Source: Volutella citrinella (lineage: Eukaryota > Ascomycota > Sordariomycetes > Hypocreales > Nectriaceae). From it: a stretch of 64,000 nucleotides of DNA. The position numbers and the translations under genes are program-made. A model generated the notes under the pieces. That model was not told where the DNA came from. It did not search any database and saw nothing but the letters and a program-made list of their open reading frames with translations. Shown here piece by piece: positions 35,428 to 48,926 of this stretch; position 1 is the stretch's first letter; each line of letters opens with the position of its first letter. Where the stretch lies: the NCBI GenBank assembly GCA_034401135.1, contig JAWZSP010000001.1, forward strand, positions 4,464,001 to 4,528,000, in the 5' to 3' direction.

Positions 35428-36467
35428 TTAGATCTTGATGGGTACTGTCGCGAACAGAGCAGCCCCTGCAAAAGTGCATACAATCGTCACCAGGCTTGAA
35501 GTGGACATCAGCGACAGGCCGCTGATTCCATGGCCAGATGTGCAGCCTCCCGCCAGCCGGGCTCCGATAACCATGATGGTCCCGCCCAGAGCAGCGAGCG
35601 CCGGCGCCACCTCAGGGAGGCTCGGGCCCACGATTGACGGGAATGCCTTTGACACCGCCCACGCTCCAGCCATTCCGCCGATGGCGTAGAGCATGTTCTG
35701 GCGACTGCTCGGCGCGGGGCCACCGAAAAGCCACCAGAAATGCCTGCCGAATTCCTCGTACGAGCCGGAAACGCCCAGCATGGCCCGGCGACTGAGCAGC
35801 GAAAAGAGCTGAGCCGCTCCAAGGAAGAGACCAGCCCCGGCAGAGAAGAGGGACCATTCCGATTGACCGGCGCCGTAGGTTATCGAGGCAGCAATGGCAG
35901 ACAGGCTGATCACCTCAAACAGGGTTACGGTCGCCAGGCGAGAGAGGCCGAAGCCGTTGTCCAAGGTTGCCGTTTCTTCCTTTACTCCAACGCGCTCCTT
36001 GTTCGCCTTGACAAGTTTCGACAAGGGCCCAGTCCAGAGAATGCCGCCGAGAAGAGCACCAGCGAGGGCATAGTACCCCGTCTGTAGCCCAAGTGCTGTT
36101 TGCGCAAGCACGGTGCCTGGGCAAGATCCAGAGAGGGCCATGCCGGCACCAAGGAGAAGGCCGCCCAGGATGTTGCCGTCATATTGGCTGAACAGGCCAA
36201 TGGGTGATGAGCTTCGTGGTTTCAGCTTGACGTAGCCTACACGCTCAGCAACAGCATACACGAGTCTGGAGCTTTGGTCAACGGGGCACGTATAGAGAGT
36301 AGGTGGGTCGGGACGTTTACTCACGCACTGCTGGCGGTGGCCCCGAGGAAGACTTGTCCCATGTGCCAGTCCTCAAACTTGAGCTGAGACAAGATGGTAG
36401 CAGGTTGATACACGCCGGCGGCGACCGTTGAGGCCCCGAAAGCCGCGCCTGAAAGGAGAGAAGCCAT
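35428..36467 (-). CDS. YeeE/YedE-family sulfur-compound transporter (integral membrane)
   Basis: Exons 36467-36325 and 36271-35428 (53-nt intron, GTGAGT..AAAG, branch GTTGACC) encode 328 residues. The protein is almost entirely hydrophobic segments, about eight to ten membrane helices. It contains the two family signatures with conserved cysteines: ALSGSCPGTVLAQ in the first half and RLAGGCTSGHGISG in the second. Bacterial relatives (TsuA) carry thiosulfate through the membrane by relay between conserved Cys residues, so a fungal role in uptake of thiosulfate or a related sulfur species is a reasonable inference. It converges on RidA with a 180-bp gap. The frame is open further upstream, but ATG 36467 (MASLLSGAAFGAST) starts the first conserved helix. 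Confidence 0.87.
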
Positions 36468-37848
36468 GGATAGAAGTTCGATGCTGTTGAGGGGGGATGG
36501 CGAAGTGGGTTGTGGATGGACTGGATTGAGACTCTGGGAAACAATCTCCCTCAACTGGAGCCGTCTCTTTATACCTAAGTAGCGAGGAGGCGATGAACCG
36601 GATTACAAATATGTCGGGCGAGGGTTCATGAAATGGTCCCCGAAGTAGTTGTCTTGTAACAATTTTGAGGCTTCAGGGTTCTCAGGATCAACGCCGATGG
36701 CCGGAATCTGTCGGCGCTAGCGTCAATCCATGGGGAAGTGGTGCAATCTGCCAGTGGCCAAGACGCAGCGCGACCCGGAGCATTTGGATTGCTTTGGTTT
36801 CATGTCTACTGTTAGAGCCATGAACACAGGAAATATGCAGTCTGACCAGGACGAATAGGTAAAAAAAAGCAGTTTCCATTAGTATCCTGGAGTGCATACA
36901 CGTTGCGCTAAGACGATGAAGGCGATCGTAATCGGGGAGCTATCCAGACAACCCGGTCGGTACCTGGGTACCTGCTGGACATATTGAGGTTTCGGGGACC
37001 CTCGGTACTCCATCGTCGGGGACCACTTTTCTCAATGGTCCCCGAATTATTAAGCAACCCCGAGCCATAATGCCTACCAGTATCGAGTCGTATGGCAACT
37101 CAGTACTACTAGGAAGTGGTATTTGTATAATGTATCAATCAATGGCTGGTCTCTACATATACATGAAGTTTACTGCCAAACATGTACTGAATTACTGATG
37201 CAAACAATTCATTCGTGGCTGGTTGGTTTCAGGTACCTAGGTGCAAAGAAGAGTAGGGTAAAGAACAGTGCACCAGCTACATGACGATTGTTATAAGTTA
37301 CGATTCGCTTCGAAAGCTGGATGGCGAGACTCAATGGAATTGCTGTTAGTCATGGGAGGTCTTTGCTGCGTCGTGAAGTTCATACTGCATACAGAACCTT
37401 TTTAAATTGTGACAGTCCTTCACTCATTCGCTGTGGAATAGGCAACCACTTTTTATCACACTCAGACACGATATTGACGAAGAGACATAATTACCAATAC
37501 CAGAACTACTCTGGCTCCATCCGTGTCAAGCGTTGGGCCTATATTATTCACAAGGCCTGCTTGCCTGTCCGCATGGCCGACCATTCGCACTAACGAAACG
37601 GCGCGGGGGATGGTTTCGTCTTCTCCAGCCGAGGTTGCGGGCGGTAGGCGGGGGCCGCCTCCGTTGGATGATCGGCACAATTTTGGGCGTCATGACCGGT
37701 TGTCTACTTCAGATGAATGCCGTTATAGACTGACTTGCCGTTCAACAATCGGTATAAATTATTAATTCCACCCCTCGAATACAATCATCTCAACACATTG
37801 CGGATCAAACTCCTTTCCCCACCCTAGTCTAGAGAGACACGCCCAATC
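36468..37848. other. Divergent intergenic region between transporter and oxidoreductase
   Basis: 1.4 kb upstream of both genes, so it holds two promoters. AT content is higher than average, with TACCT-rich motifs around 36960-36980. No coding frame is convincing. Confidence 0.5.
37753..37758 (+). promoter_or_regulatory. TATA box of the MDR oxidoreductase gene
   Basis: TATAAA lies 96 bp before the ATG at 37849, followed by a C/T-rich stretch likely to hold the transcription start. A consensus TATA box at this distance suggests a regulated gene rather than a constitutive one. Confidence 0.5.
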
Positions 37849-39001
37849 ATGCCTCGCGCACTCACATTGAAAAAGGTTGACGGCGCGCCAGGACAGGTCT
37901 ACTATCCGTGAGCATCACCAAGCAGCCCTCCTCGGTATCTCAGTACCGAACCAGCTAACTCGAGCCAGACTCCAGATCAAGGAGGTTCCAAAGCCTACTC
38001 CTGGCCCCAATGAAGTCGTCGTGCGCCTTTCGGCCGCGGCCCTGAACCATCGCGACCTGTTCATCCGACGGCACCTCTACCCGGCCATCTCCCTCACCAG
38101 CCCCATGCTCGCCGATGGCTCCGGGACCGTCGTCGCCGTCGGGTCCGCAGTCAAGCGCCCCGGCCTCCTCGACCAACCCGTCATCCTGTCGCCCATGCGC
38201 GGCTGGGAGGCCGACCCCGCAGCGCCCGAGAACCCGCGGGGCTTCGCCGTCGTAGGCTCGAGCAAGCTCACGCCCGTTGGCACGGCCCAAGACTACGTCG
38301 TCGTGCACGAGGATGAGGTCGAGCCCAAGCCCGGCCACCTCTCCGCCGCCGAGGCCGCCGCCCTGCCGTTGGTCGGCCTCACAGGCTGGCGCGCCTTCGT
38401 CACCAAGAGCGACAGCGCTCGCCCCGGCGCAAACGTCCTCATCACAGGCATCGGCGGCGGCGTTGCGCTGCAGATGCTGCAGTTCGCAGTTGCCTTTGGC
38501 TGCAACGTCTTCGTCACATCGGGCGACGAGAAGAAGATTGTGCGCGCCAAGGAAATGGGCGCCCGCGGCGGCGTCATTTACAAGGCCGACGCTTGGGAGA
38601 AGGATCTCAAGGCTCTGCTGCCCAAGGACCGGCCGTTCCTGGACAGTGTCATTGACGGCGCTGGCGGCGACATCCTGGCCCGCACTCTGCGTCTGCTCAA
38701 GCCTGGTGGTGCTCTTGTCCAGTACGGCATGACCTTGGGGCCTAGCATGGACTGGTCAATGGGCGCCGTGCTGGCCAATATCGACCTCAAGGGGTCCACC
38801 ATGGGCTCCAGAAAGGAGTTTAGAGACATGATTGCATTCGTAAACGAGAAGAAGATCCGGCCCATCGTCAGTCGCACTGTCAGGGGGCTTGATAACATTG
38901 CCGAGATCGACGGCCTGTTTGCTGAGATGGACGAGGGGAAACAGTTTGGCAAGCTGGTGATTGAGATTGACTCTGGAAGCGAGTCGCCTTCAAAGCTGTA
39001 G
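37849..39001 (+). CDS. MDR-superfamily zinc-type alcohol dehydrogenase / quinone oxidoreductase
   Basis: Exons 37849-37907 and 37969-39001 (61-nt intron, GTGAGC..CCAG, branch GCTAAC) encode 363 residues. The N-terminal GroES-like domain includes PGPNEVVVRLSAAALNHRDL and GSGTVVAVGSAV. The NAD(P)H-binding domain has the glycine motif ANVLITGIGGGVALQMLQFA and a dinucleotide-pocket segment VFVTSGDEKKI. Zinc ligands of classical ADHs are not evident. The Asn-His-Arg-Asp of the quinone-reductase-like clade is present, so it is probably a zinc-free NADPH oxidoreductase. Substrate cannot be told. The second exon alone would start in a different frame and miss the conserved MPRALTLKKV start. Confidence 0.88.
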
Positions 39002-39198
39002 GTGCGGATGACGAATAGACTTGGCAGCAGATGGATGAGAGGACCGAACTCAGAGCATTCGCACATAATTGAAATGCCGTTGTAGGCTTGATCGTGTTAT
39101 TCTTTAGGGTATCATACACCTCAAGAGCCCGCGGTTGATGAGGGCTAGCAGCACCTCGCTTCCAACTGCCCGCCACCCCACTGGCCACGCCGCATCGT

Positions 39199-40449
<1,251 letters not shown>

Positions 40450-40994
40450 ATGTCGAAGAGAGGCGCCGCCGCGGGCCTGGACCAGATTGTCAAGCTGATT
40501 GTGGGAGCCGGCCAGGCCAGTCCCAGTCCGCCTGTCGGTCCTGCATTGGGAAGCAAAGGTGTCAAGTCCATGGACTTCTGCAAGGTAGGCCAAAGTTGCG
40601 AATGACTACCGCGCCTGGGGAAGTATCCAATTTGCTGACACGAATTGATAACCTCTAGGAGTTCAATGCTAGAACCGCACATATAGTCACAGGCACGCCA
40701 ATGCCCTGCCGAGTCACCGTCCGTCCCGACCGATCATTTCATTTCGACATCCGAACGCCCCATACCTCATGGCTGCTTCTGAACGCCGCCGATGCTGCGA
40801 AGGGGAAGAAGGGCAACCGTAAGGGTGCGAGCAATCCGGGACACGAAACGGTTGGAACCATTAGCCTCAAGCACGTTTACGAGATTGCTAAGATCAAGCG
40901 GTCTGAACTCCGTCTCTCTGGGTTGTCCCTCGAGGGACTCTGCAAAGCCATCATCTTCCAGGCCAAGTCGATAGGGATTAATGTTGTGGCTTAA
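40450..40994 (+). CDS. Mitochondrial large-subunit ribosomal protein uL11m
   Basis: Exons 40450-40584 and 40659-40994 (74-nt intron, GTAGGC..CTAG) encode 156 residues. The sequence [20 protein letters not shown] followed by [17 protein letters not shown] is the uL11 signature with the conserved Pro-rich loop. The C-terminal domain has [18 protein letters not shown] and [16 protein letters not shown]. The bacterial-type sequence and the absence of eukaryotic cytosolic L12 features mark it as mitochondrial (yeast counterpart MRPL19). The start ATG has a CCACCATG context. The intron falls right after the DFCK motif. Confidence 0.94.
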
Positions 40995-43425
40995 AGAGGA
41001 GGGGTCCTCAAACTGAGAACTGTATAAGACCTTGGGGCGTGAATTTTGGCTACAATGATGGGCCGCCGACTCTGTACAACAGCGCATGGACTGGGACGAT
41101 ACCAGGTAGAAGTAGAATGTACGATGTGACCGTCATTGTTTCTTCAGACAAGGTGTGAATAACTTTGTGTGTTTGTCGTATAAATCTCAAGTTTGGACCT
41201 GGCACGATGAATTGTCTATGAGACACAAACAATTCACCGGAAGAGGACCTATCTGTGTGATATAGTCCATTGAGAACCCTCCTGTTACTGCGAGATCATC
41301 CAAGAAATTAAAGGTCTCGATGACAACAGTTCTTGCGCTCCCGCTGTGTACATCTACCTGTCTGAATAACATTTGCACGGCGGCGATGGCGGACGGCTAT
41401 TGATATGCTGGTTCATCAATTGAGTGGTGGTGGGCAAGCTTAAAATAAGGCGCGGGTTGGAGAAGGCAGCATCGGTAGGCTCAATAGGATTTTCACCAAT
41501 CTCTAGGGCGGCCAGATGTTCAATTGTTGCAAGAGCCCTGTTTTATACCATTGTTCTTCATTTCATCAGAGGATAACCACTGGAAGCCGATGGAACCCAG
41601 AAATAGTAACATGAGGGAGCAGTCCGACCCGGAGACCCCACTCCGCACTCTAGTAGGATTGAAACTGGAATGATACCAATTGCTGGCAGCTTGTTGCAGC
41701 AATCAATACTATGTCCTGCTCTTTGGGACTGGATGATACACCTTGAGAGTATTAGCTAGTCGCCATACACGTGTGTGTGAAGAATGATCCGCCACAAAAC
41801 AGCAAAGCTAATAAGCGTGACCTGTCCCATGTCATCACTGGTGTTTACGTATCGTGCCTGAAATAAGCCGGTGTGCTGCCCAAGCCGCGAGGGTCTGAAA
41901 GTGAAGGACTATCTATTCATATGCATCTTATCCTCTGCTATTTCAGGCTGGCCGTAGAATATTACGCGCAAGGTATGCATCCGTATTCGTCCCAACAGTG
42001 CGCCACTTGACCCTGGCCACACAGCGCTGTCCTTGTCAGGGCAGCCCCTCGTTTTCTGGGAAGACAACACCATCTCTGCGACCATTCTTGCCTACCCCCA
42101 GCACTCTCGGCTGCAATGGAAGCCAAGAAACACTCGAGGAGTGTGGGCCACCCGTGGGGGTGCACTCCTAGCACACCCTTGGCTGCTTGTCACGTTGATC
42201 TGACCTGTTGTCCGCCTTGGAAGGCTCCGCAAATGGCTGGATCTTGGTCAACACAGGGACAGACTGAAGATACCACTGCCATTGGCCACACCAATTTGCG
42301 GCGCATGAGGACGGACTTTTCTGGTCCGTCGGGCCGTATTAGGTGGCCAGCACCGGCCAATCCAACACAGATGGCAATCTTCACTCCTAGTGAAGTATGA
42401 CACACATAAGTCGATGGGTCGCCTACTAACAGTAATAGCCTGCGTACAGGAGGGCATCAGGTTAGGTCGCTAGCAATCTCTTCGCCGCGCACACGCAGTA
42501 CTGCGCACTCGGCGGAAATGGGCGCCTTTAGCCGGGGATGACAGCAAGCCATTGCCCGGATCGGGAAAGCGGGTGGAAGCTGGCGGGAACTGTCTGTCTT
42601 TGGGTTGGGGGGTGGCGTAGAAGGTTTTTCTCTGGCACCCAATCGAGTGTGCCAATGCTGGTTCATTCTTGACCTACTCCTAATTACTGGACAGCACCCA
42701 ACAGAATTCGATACCAACAGAGGTACTTCGTATATAAAGAAAAGGAATGGAAATCGACCAAGTCGAGTAGGAGAAACTCTGAAAGCTCTGAAAATTTTAT
42801 CGTCATCTCTTCGTGGCAAACGGCTGGACCAGTGCAAGTGGCAGGAGCTGGTAGCTGTTGGATTGAATCGGCATCGCGTTGAAATTTGGCTGTGTATCAT
42901 GCTTTTTTCGGGAGTTTGACTCATTATTACGGACCCGTTCGCCGTCACTTGGTAGCAAAAAGCTGGTAGTGTCCACTGTGAAAACCCAGGCGCAATTTTT
43001 TCCACCAGCTCGCCACACCTGCGAATGGCATCCAACACAAGCACCAACATCATGACAGCGCTACAAGCCACCACCGATCCAGCCAGTGGTCCCGGCCACG
43101 CTGCCCGTGGTCTAGTGCGCTGACTGGGAAGGTGCCTACCAATCTGTCGACATGGGGGCTGCTGCACCAGCCCCGCCGCTAGCGGTTGCCCGTACAGTAC
43201 TTTTACAATACGGCATGTTACTTGTAACTCGCCTGCTAGCTTTTTGACGAGCCACCCACGAGCCACGAGTGCTTCGCCGCCCCACCATGGCTGGCCGTCT
43301 CTTTATCATCACTGTCGCAAGTCTGCTCCAAGCTTCGCTCCTCCTCACATCCTCCAACCCTCCTCCTCCCGCCGCTTCCCAGCGCCCTGGATCGCCTCAC
43401 AGTGTCCAACCTCGAGCTTCTCGTG
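40995..43425. other. 2.4 kb without a recognisable gene; right end is the kinase promoter
   Basis: A 269-codon minus frame (42457-43266) is probably spurious: no domain, and it overlaps the kinase upstream region. The pyrimidine-rich stretch 43330-43420 is the likely leader of the kinase gene. Confidence 0.5.
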
Positions 43426-46123
43426 ATGGCGGCCCCAGTCCCTCCTAGCGAGGCGCTTCCCGTGCTTCAAGTATCCAGTAAGTTTTCGGTCTTCCGGCGA
43501 TGCCGGCTTGCTGGATTGCCCCACCTCGGCCCTCACGCTCGCATCTGCGCTTCCCTTCGAAGCCGCATCACGGCCAGCGTCGCAATTGCTGACTTGTCTC
43601 GTTTCCAAAGGCCCCGAGAAACCCGAGAAGAAACCCGAGGACTCGATGGACCCTGATGCGAAGAAGACGGAGGGCGCTGCCACAGACGCCCTCAGCGTTC
43701 GCTTCCGTTCCACCGTCGACGAGATAACGCCCGCTCCCGTCGAGCCCACCGCACCCGAAGCGTCATCGACCGTCGAGCAACAAGAATCAAGCGCCTTCAC
43801 CGAGGTCACCGCGGACCAGCTCAAAGCTCTATCCAAAGCCTTGCCCGGAAGGCCTCTCCAGGAGCTCCGCATGAATACCTACCAATTTGAAGCCTTCTCG
43901 CTGCCACCTTCGAGGGTATGTTGTGAAGTCCCGTCTTCATTGGACCACCTGTTTTCATCCCATACCTATGCCACATGGGTGGCCGGTTTCACCTCTGCGA
44001 CTTGCCGCGCCTGCTTTTCGCCTGTTTCAAATCCGCAACCACTGGTTTGATTCGCTCACCCAACCACACAAACTGCAGCCTCATCGCCTCTGCTTTTTTT
44101 TATTTTATTCGAAGCACCTCGACTGACTCTGGGTCATCTTTTAGGTGCCCTCGCATGAAGATGAATCAGGCCAATCTACACGGCTTACTACGCCGACGTC
44201 TGGCAACTTTCCATCTCCCCACAACAGCCCCCATCTCTCTGCTCTGGTCTCACCTCCCCTCACGCCCGCGGGTTCAAGTCATGTAGGTGCCGACAAGAGG
44301 ACCAAGGACGGACAGGGTGAGCCCGCCACCATCACTCCCCAGGCCTCCTCGTCCCACGAACGTCCATCACCGGCCGCCGAGAAGCGACCTGCAGCACACA
44401 GGGCCAGCTCGGATCAAGGGGTGCGAAAGACCACATCTGGAGAAGACCACACGTCGCACCGCCGAGGAATGTTCTCTGTTGGGCCCGGCTCGGTGCCTGG
44501 CTCTAGGGAGTCTAGTCCCTCCCGTGGCCCTGCCTCCAATTTCTACTCCAAACCCATAACTCCTGGTGGTGACTTGAATGATCCCTATGCGAAGGGACGA
44601 CGCCCTCCACAGCCCCAACAGCCTGCTAGCCGGCACTCCATCGACCCCAGGTTCATCTTTTCTAGGAAAAAGAACAAGCACAGCTCCCCTCATGCATCCA
44701 AAGCCAGTCTCAGCGACAAACGAGCATCGGGATTCTTTGGATCGGCAAAGGCGAGCACTGAGGACCTTTCGCAGAACGACACTCATCCTCCTCATACCCA
44801 CGGGTCCATGGCCGATCTGAAGCGCTTCCTTAGAAAGGGTGGGCACGGAAGCCACAAGAAGAGGGACTCGTCACCAGCACCACCTGTTCAGGGTACACGG
44901 ACTCCGCCTTCGGCACGATCGACCCAGCAGCTCCCTTTCGGAGACGACCACGGCCTTTCATCCAAGTATGGAAGACTCGGGAAATTCTTGGGCTCTGGCG
45001 CTGGTGGTTCGGTTCGCCTTATGAAGCGCAAAGAGGACGGAACAGTCTTTGCAGTGAAGGAATTTCGAGCACGGCACGCATACGAGACGGAGAAGGAGTA
45101 CAACAAGAAGGTTACAGCTGAATTCTGTGTCGGATCGACCCTGCATCATGGCAACATCATCGAAACGCTGGACATCTTGCAGGAAAAGGGTCGCTGGTAT
45201 GAGGTCATGGAATATGCTCCATTTGACCTGTTTGCCATCGTGATGACCGGAAAAATGAGCCGGGAGGAGATTACGTGCTGCTTCTTGCAGATTCTCAACG
45301 GAGTCACGTATCTTCACAGTGTTGGCCTGGCTCACCGCGACCTGAAGTTGGACAATGTTGTCGTGAGCGACAAGGGAATCATGAAAATCATCGACTTTGG
45401 CAGTGCACACGTTTTCAAGTATCCCTTCGAAACAGGGACCGTCCCGGCCAAAGGTATGTTGGAGAGGAGGCAGAAACGGCGGAGCGGCTTTGACTGACCA
45501 TTTGCACAGGAATCGTAGGTTCTGATCCATATCTCGCCCCAGAGGTGTATGACAGCAAGGAATATGACGCTGTGGCCGTGGACATCTGGTCTCTAGCAAT
45601 CATTTTCTGCTGCATGACGCTCCGACGATTTCCCTGGAAGATCCCCAGGATGACAGACAACTCCTTTAAGCTCTTCGCCGCAGATCCCACGCCTGGACAT
45701 GACCCGAGGAAGTTGATTGCGCCATCCAAGTCGACCAATGACTTGACCACCACCCCCGCCCGGGATTTCCTTGCCGAGGACGAAGGAAGAGAGAAGCGAC
45801 ACTCCCACCACGAGCGCAAGGAGGAGGCGCAGACGGGGACAGCCAACCAACCTGGGTCTGGTGAAAGGAAGGAGACGATTCGTGGACCCTGGCGCATCCT
45901 GCGCCTGCTACCTAGGGAGAGCAGACACATCATTAGCCGAATGATGGATCTTGACCCCAAGGCTCGAGCAACAATGGAGGAGATCTTGCAGGAACCATGG
46001 GTGGCCGACACTGTCATCTGCCAGCAACTGGACCATGGCGAGGTCCTCCCGGCGTGCAATCACACCCATGTGTTGGAGCCTCCTGCCAACTCGCAGCAGG
46101 CACAGAAGGGGAAGGATAATTAG
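43426..46123 (+). CDS. HAL4/SAT4-type serine/threonine protein kinase (NPR/HAL family)
   Basis: Exons 43426-43477, 43611-43915, 44145-45453 and 45510-46123 encode 759 residues. About 390 N-terminal residues are disordered and Ser/Pro/His-rich, including [14 protein letters not shown]. The kinase domain then has the glycine loop [11 protein letters not shown] (about residues 401-411), catalytic lysine in VFAVKEF (424), AHRDLKLDN (515-523), [10 protein letters not shown] (535-544) and YLAPEVY. All catalytic residues are present. The domain matches fungal HAL4/SAT4 and HAL5 kinases, which stabilise plasma-membrane K+ and nutrient transporters. An insert of about 75 charged residues ([17 protein letters not shown]) interrupts the C-lobe, as in the family. 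Which HAL paralogue it is cannot be decided here. Introns 1-3 are 133, 229 and 56 nt. The start ATG lies in a fair context, and upstream frame extension lacks an ATG. Confidence 0.9.
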
Positions 46124-46763
46124 AAGTGGGCCGCTTCATTGATGCGGCGTGCTGTTTGGAGGCGATGATCGGGAGGAACTGGCGTTCTGGAGAATTGCTG
46201 GGGTTTTGAATTTGAAGATTTGGGGAAAATGCGTGTTCACACATGGCAAACAGAGCAATGGCGAAGGAGCCAGCCAACAACGAAATGCGTGGGTGATGGG
46301 ACCAGCAGAAGCGGGATGTGATGCAGCGGTATATGAAACCAGCGAAACTTATTTAGACACAATAGTGATATCAATTACTACTACCTACTTCACCCATGCC
46401 AATTGGGCCGGGAGACTCGGGACTCCAAGAGCCACATGTGATGAAAGGTGGGTGGCAGGGATGAGGATGGGCAGCAGGTGTTGTAATCGGAGATGGATTA
46501 CATCGTGATTGGTGGGGCGATCGAGGAATGGCCCAAACGGGGTCGGGTGCTGGGCAACATCTAGGGTGCTCGGAACCGGCGAAACGCAGCGCCGAAAACT
46601 CGGCCTGGGAAATTTTTGCTGGCTACTTTCTGGAAGCTGTTGGAAGAGAGGGTCCACCCAGTCCTGAACCTCTTGGATAACCTCCTGCCTCCTTTCGCCT
46701 CTCCCATCATTAATATCTGCGACTTTTACGAATTTCCGTTCGGTCTAATTCAATCTAATCACA
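46124..46763. other. Intergenic: kinase 3' end and Hsp10 promoter
   Basis: No gene is seen. The right half is the promoter and leader of Hsp10 and includes a possible heat-shock element. Confidence 0.5.
46628..46645 (+). promoter_or_regulatory. Possible heat-shock element upstream of Hsp10
   Basis: TTC-TG-GAA (46628-46635) followed by another GAA at 46643-46645 fits the gapped heat-shock factor site with pentamers in register. It lies about 120 bp before the ATG. The match is short and could be chance, but position and gene identity agree. Confidence 0.35.
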
Positions 46764-47475
46764 ATGGTGCGTTTGAACTCTTGTCATCCGCGCCTCTGCC
46801 TCTCGGAAGCTGCAACAATGTCATAGCCGAGCTGGAGCTCGACTCGCCTCTATGCTTCGGCAGACCCTCGGCAATGACATTGCCGACCAGCTTGGAGCCC
46901 ATTGCCTCTGCTGCAACAGGTGCCCGTGAGGGAGAGAAGGCTTTCAGCGGCGGATACGAAATACCGACGAGGTTGCTGACCGAGCATTTGAACGACACAG
47001 GCTACCGCTATCCGATCCATTCGAAACCTCGCCCCCCTGCTGGACCGCGTGCTGGTTCAGCGCGTCAAGGCCGAGGCCAAGACCGCCAGCGGCATCTTCC
47101 TGCCCGAGTCCAGCGTCGAGAAGCTCAACGAGGCCAAGGTGCTCGCCGTGGGCCCCGGCAGCTTTGACAAGGATGGCAAGCGAGTGCCCATGGGCGTCAT
47201 CGTCGGCGACCGCGTCCTGATCCCCCAGGTACGAAGCCCGACAAGCGAGTCTGAAGAAGTCTCTTCGTCTTCACCTGCCGCACCTATTCAGGCTTCTGGG
47301 AAATGAGTGGCATAACTAACTCGTGTGTTTCAGTTCGGCGGATCCCCCGTCAAGGCCGGCGAGGAGGAGTACCACCTCTTCCGCGACAGCGAGTAAGTGG
47401 CCATCAAGGGACATGTGTTTAGAGGAGGGAACGGACTAACACGATGCTAGGATCCTCGCCAAGATCAACGAATAA
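46764..47475 (+). CDS. HSP10: Mitochondrial co-chaperonin Hsp10 (GroES)
   Basis: Four exons: 46764-46766, 47001-47228, 47334-47392 and 47451-47475. They encode 104 residues, the normal length. The first exon holds only the ATG: a 234-nt intron (donor GTGCGT, acceptor ACAG) follows it directly, and translation continues ATAIRSIRNLAPLLDRVL. The GroES mobile loop and roof are visible in EAKTASGIFLPESSVEKLNE, VGPGSFDKDGKRVPMGVIVG and GDRVLIPQFGGSPVKAGEEE. It caps Hsp60 in the mitochondrial matrix and itself serves as an import signal. An ORF-only model starting in exon 2 would lose the correct start. Confidence 0.93.
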
Positions 47476-48926
47476 ATCAACCGCTCACACCAAGCCGAGC
47501 AGGGTGTACCATATCTTGTACCATATTGGAGGGAGCAAACCGGGACGATGTAGGCTATTGTGTAAAGCTGAACCCAAAGGAGAGCAATATTATAAAAAAG
47601 AGCAAAAGCATTCGACTACAAGGAATTTCTTGCCTATGTCCGCAGGGCTGGTGTGAAAGTGTCGGTTGGCTGCGCGGCAGGTGATGGAGTTTGGACATGT
47701 CGACCGTTACTCAAGCCCCAGCATGTCGGAATCATATGGACGGGATGTATAGAGTAATGCTGTGAGCGACACAGTTTCAATCTCCACTCTTTGCTTCGCC
47801 CATCAGAGTATGGGCGAGCCAATGACGCACCCACGTTGCAACCTACCATCTGAGAGCGAAGCGACTACGGACACTGCTGGGAGGTGAAATGTGATGTGCT
47901 GACAGGCCGCATGAAGGCCGCAGTTGCGCGCCAGGCGGGCGAAACGAAAGAAGAAGCGACTGACGGGAGGTTGAAGAGAAGGCCAGGACCGGGTTCCTGG
48001 CGGATGCCCCGCAAGTCACAGCCAGGTGCTCGGAGACAGGGATGTTAAGCGCTGCTGCATCTCACATGAGCATCGGCGGCTTCTGCGCCTGTCACGGCCC
48101 GTCACCTCCCATTGTCGCTTGTTGGCCAATCGCCTCGTCATCCCTGCACCAACGGATGTCCAGCCAGTATGTTGTGCGTACGGCGCTGAGCAGGAGATGG
48201 TGCAGCCGCCGGCCAAAATGTTTGCTCCTTGTCATGATGGCCGCCCCCACGGCCACAGGCTTTGTTCTATTTGTGGACTGACTGGGCGAGTGGGCAGCCC
48301 AAATAGACGCCCGAGACAAGGAGCGGGACAGGCGGCAGCGCACATGGCAGGACAAGCACCGCGCGTGGCGTGCGTGAAAAGACGAGTCCGACGCTGTGAA
48401 TCGGAGACGTTTGCGCAAAGGGCCGTGTCTTGGACTTTGTCCTCGACACAATGGCTCGTCGTCTCCGAGGTCTGGGAAACTGGTAAAAAGGCCTCGGGGA
48501 CAAATGGAGGGCCTGCTTAGTGCGTACGCCCACCAAAGATGCATTCCTATGAAGGGCAGGTACTAGCAGCTAAGTGGCCTGGCATCCCTGGCTGGCATTG
48601 CTTGCAACCGCCGTGGCATGTCTCGAGGAGCCAACACTTGTTGGCCCGGACTGAGAGCCCAGGAACCATCAGTTACGGTGGCCACGCGCTTACTAGGTAC
48701 GAGGCTCTGTTTCCCGTTTTTTAAAAAGCTTGCCCTGTGCCGTTAAAGTGGTGGTTCTTTGATAACCGCCCGAAAAGTATCCCATGATTTCTTTGAAGCT
48801 TAAGTCAAGCCTTGCTTCAAGCACGCACCTTTTTTTTTTTTTTTTCACTCCTCGAGGCAGAATTGTTCTCGTGGGGAAACTCAACACCTCACAAAAGTCG
48901 AGAAACCCATCTTCACCCAGGCCATC
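47476..48926. other. 1.45 kb without a recognisable gene
   Basis: Contains the Hsp10 3' UTR and the upstream region of the F-box gene. A 16-base T run (48830-48845) lies about 80 bp before the F-box ATG. No other feature. Confidence 0.5.

Noticed and set aside
42457..43266. 269-codon minus frame
   Set aside because: No motifs. It overlaps the kinase promoter on the opposite strand, and its composition is unlike the neighbouring real genes.
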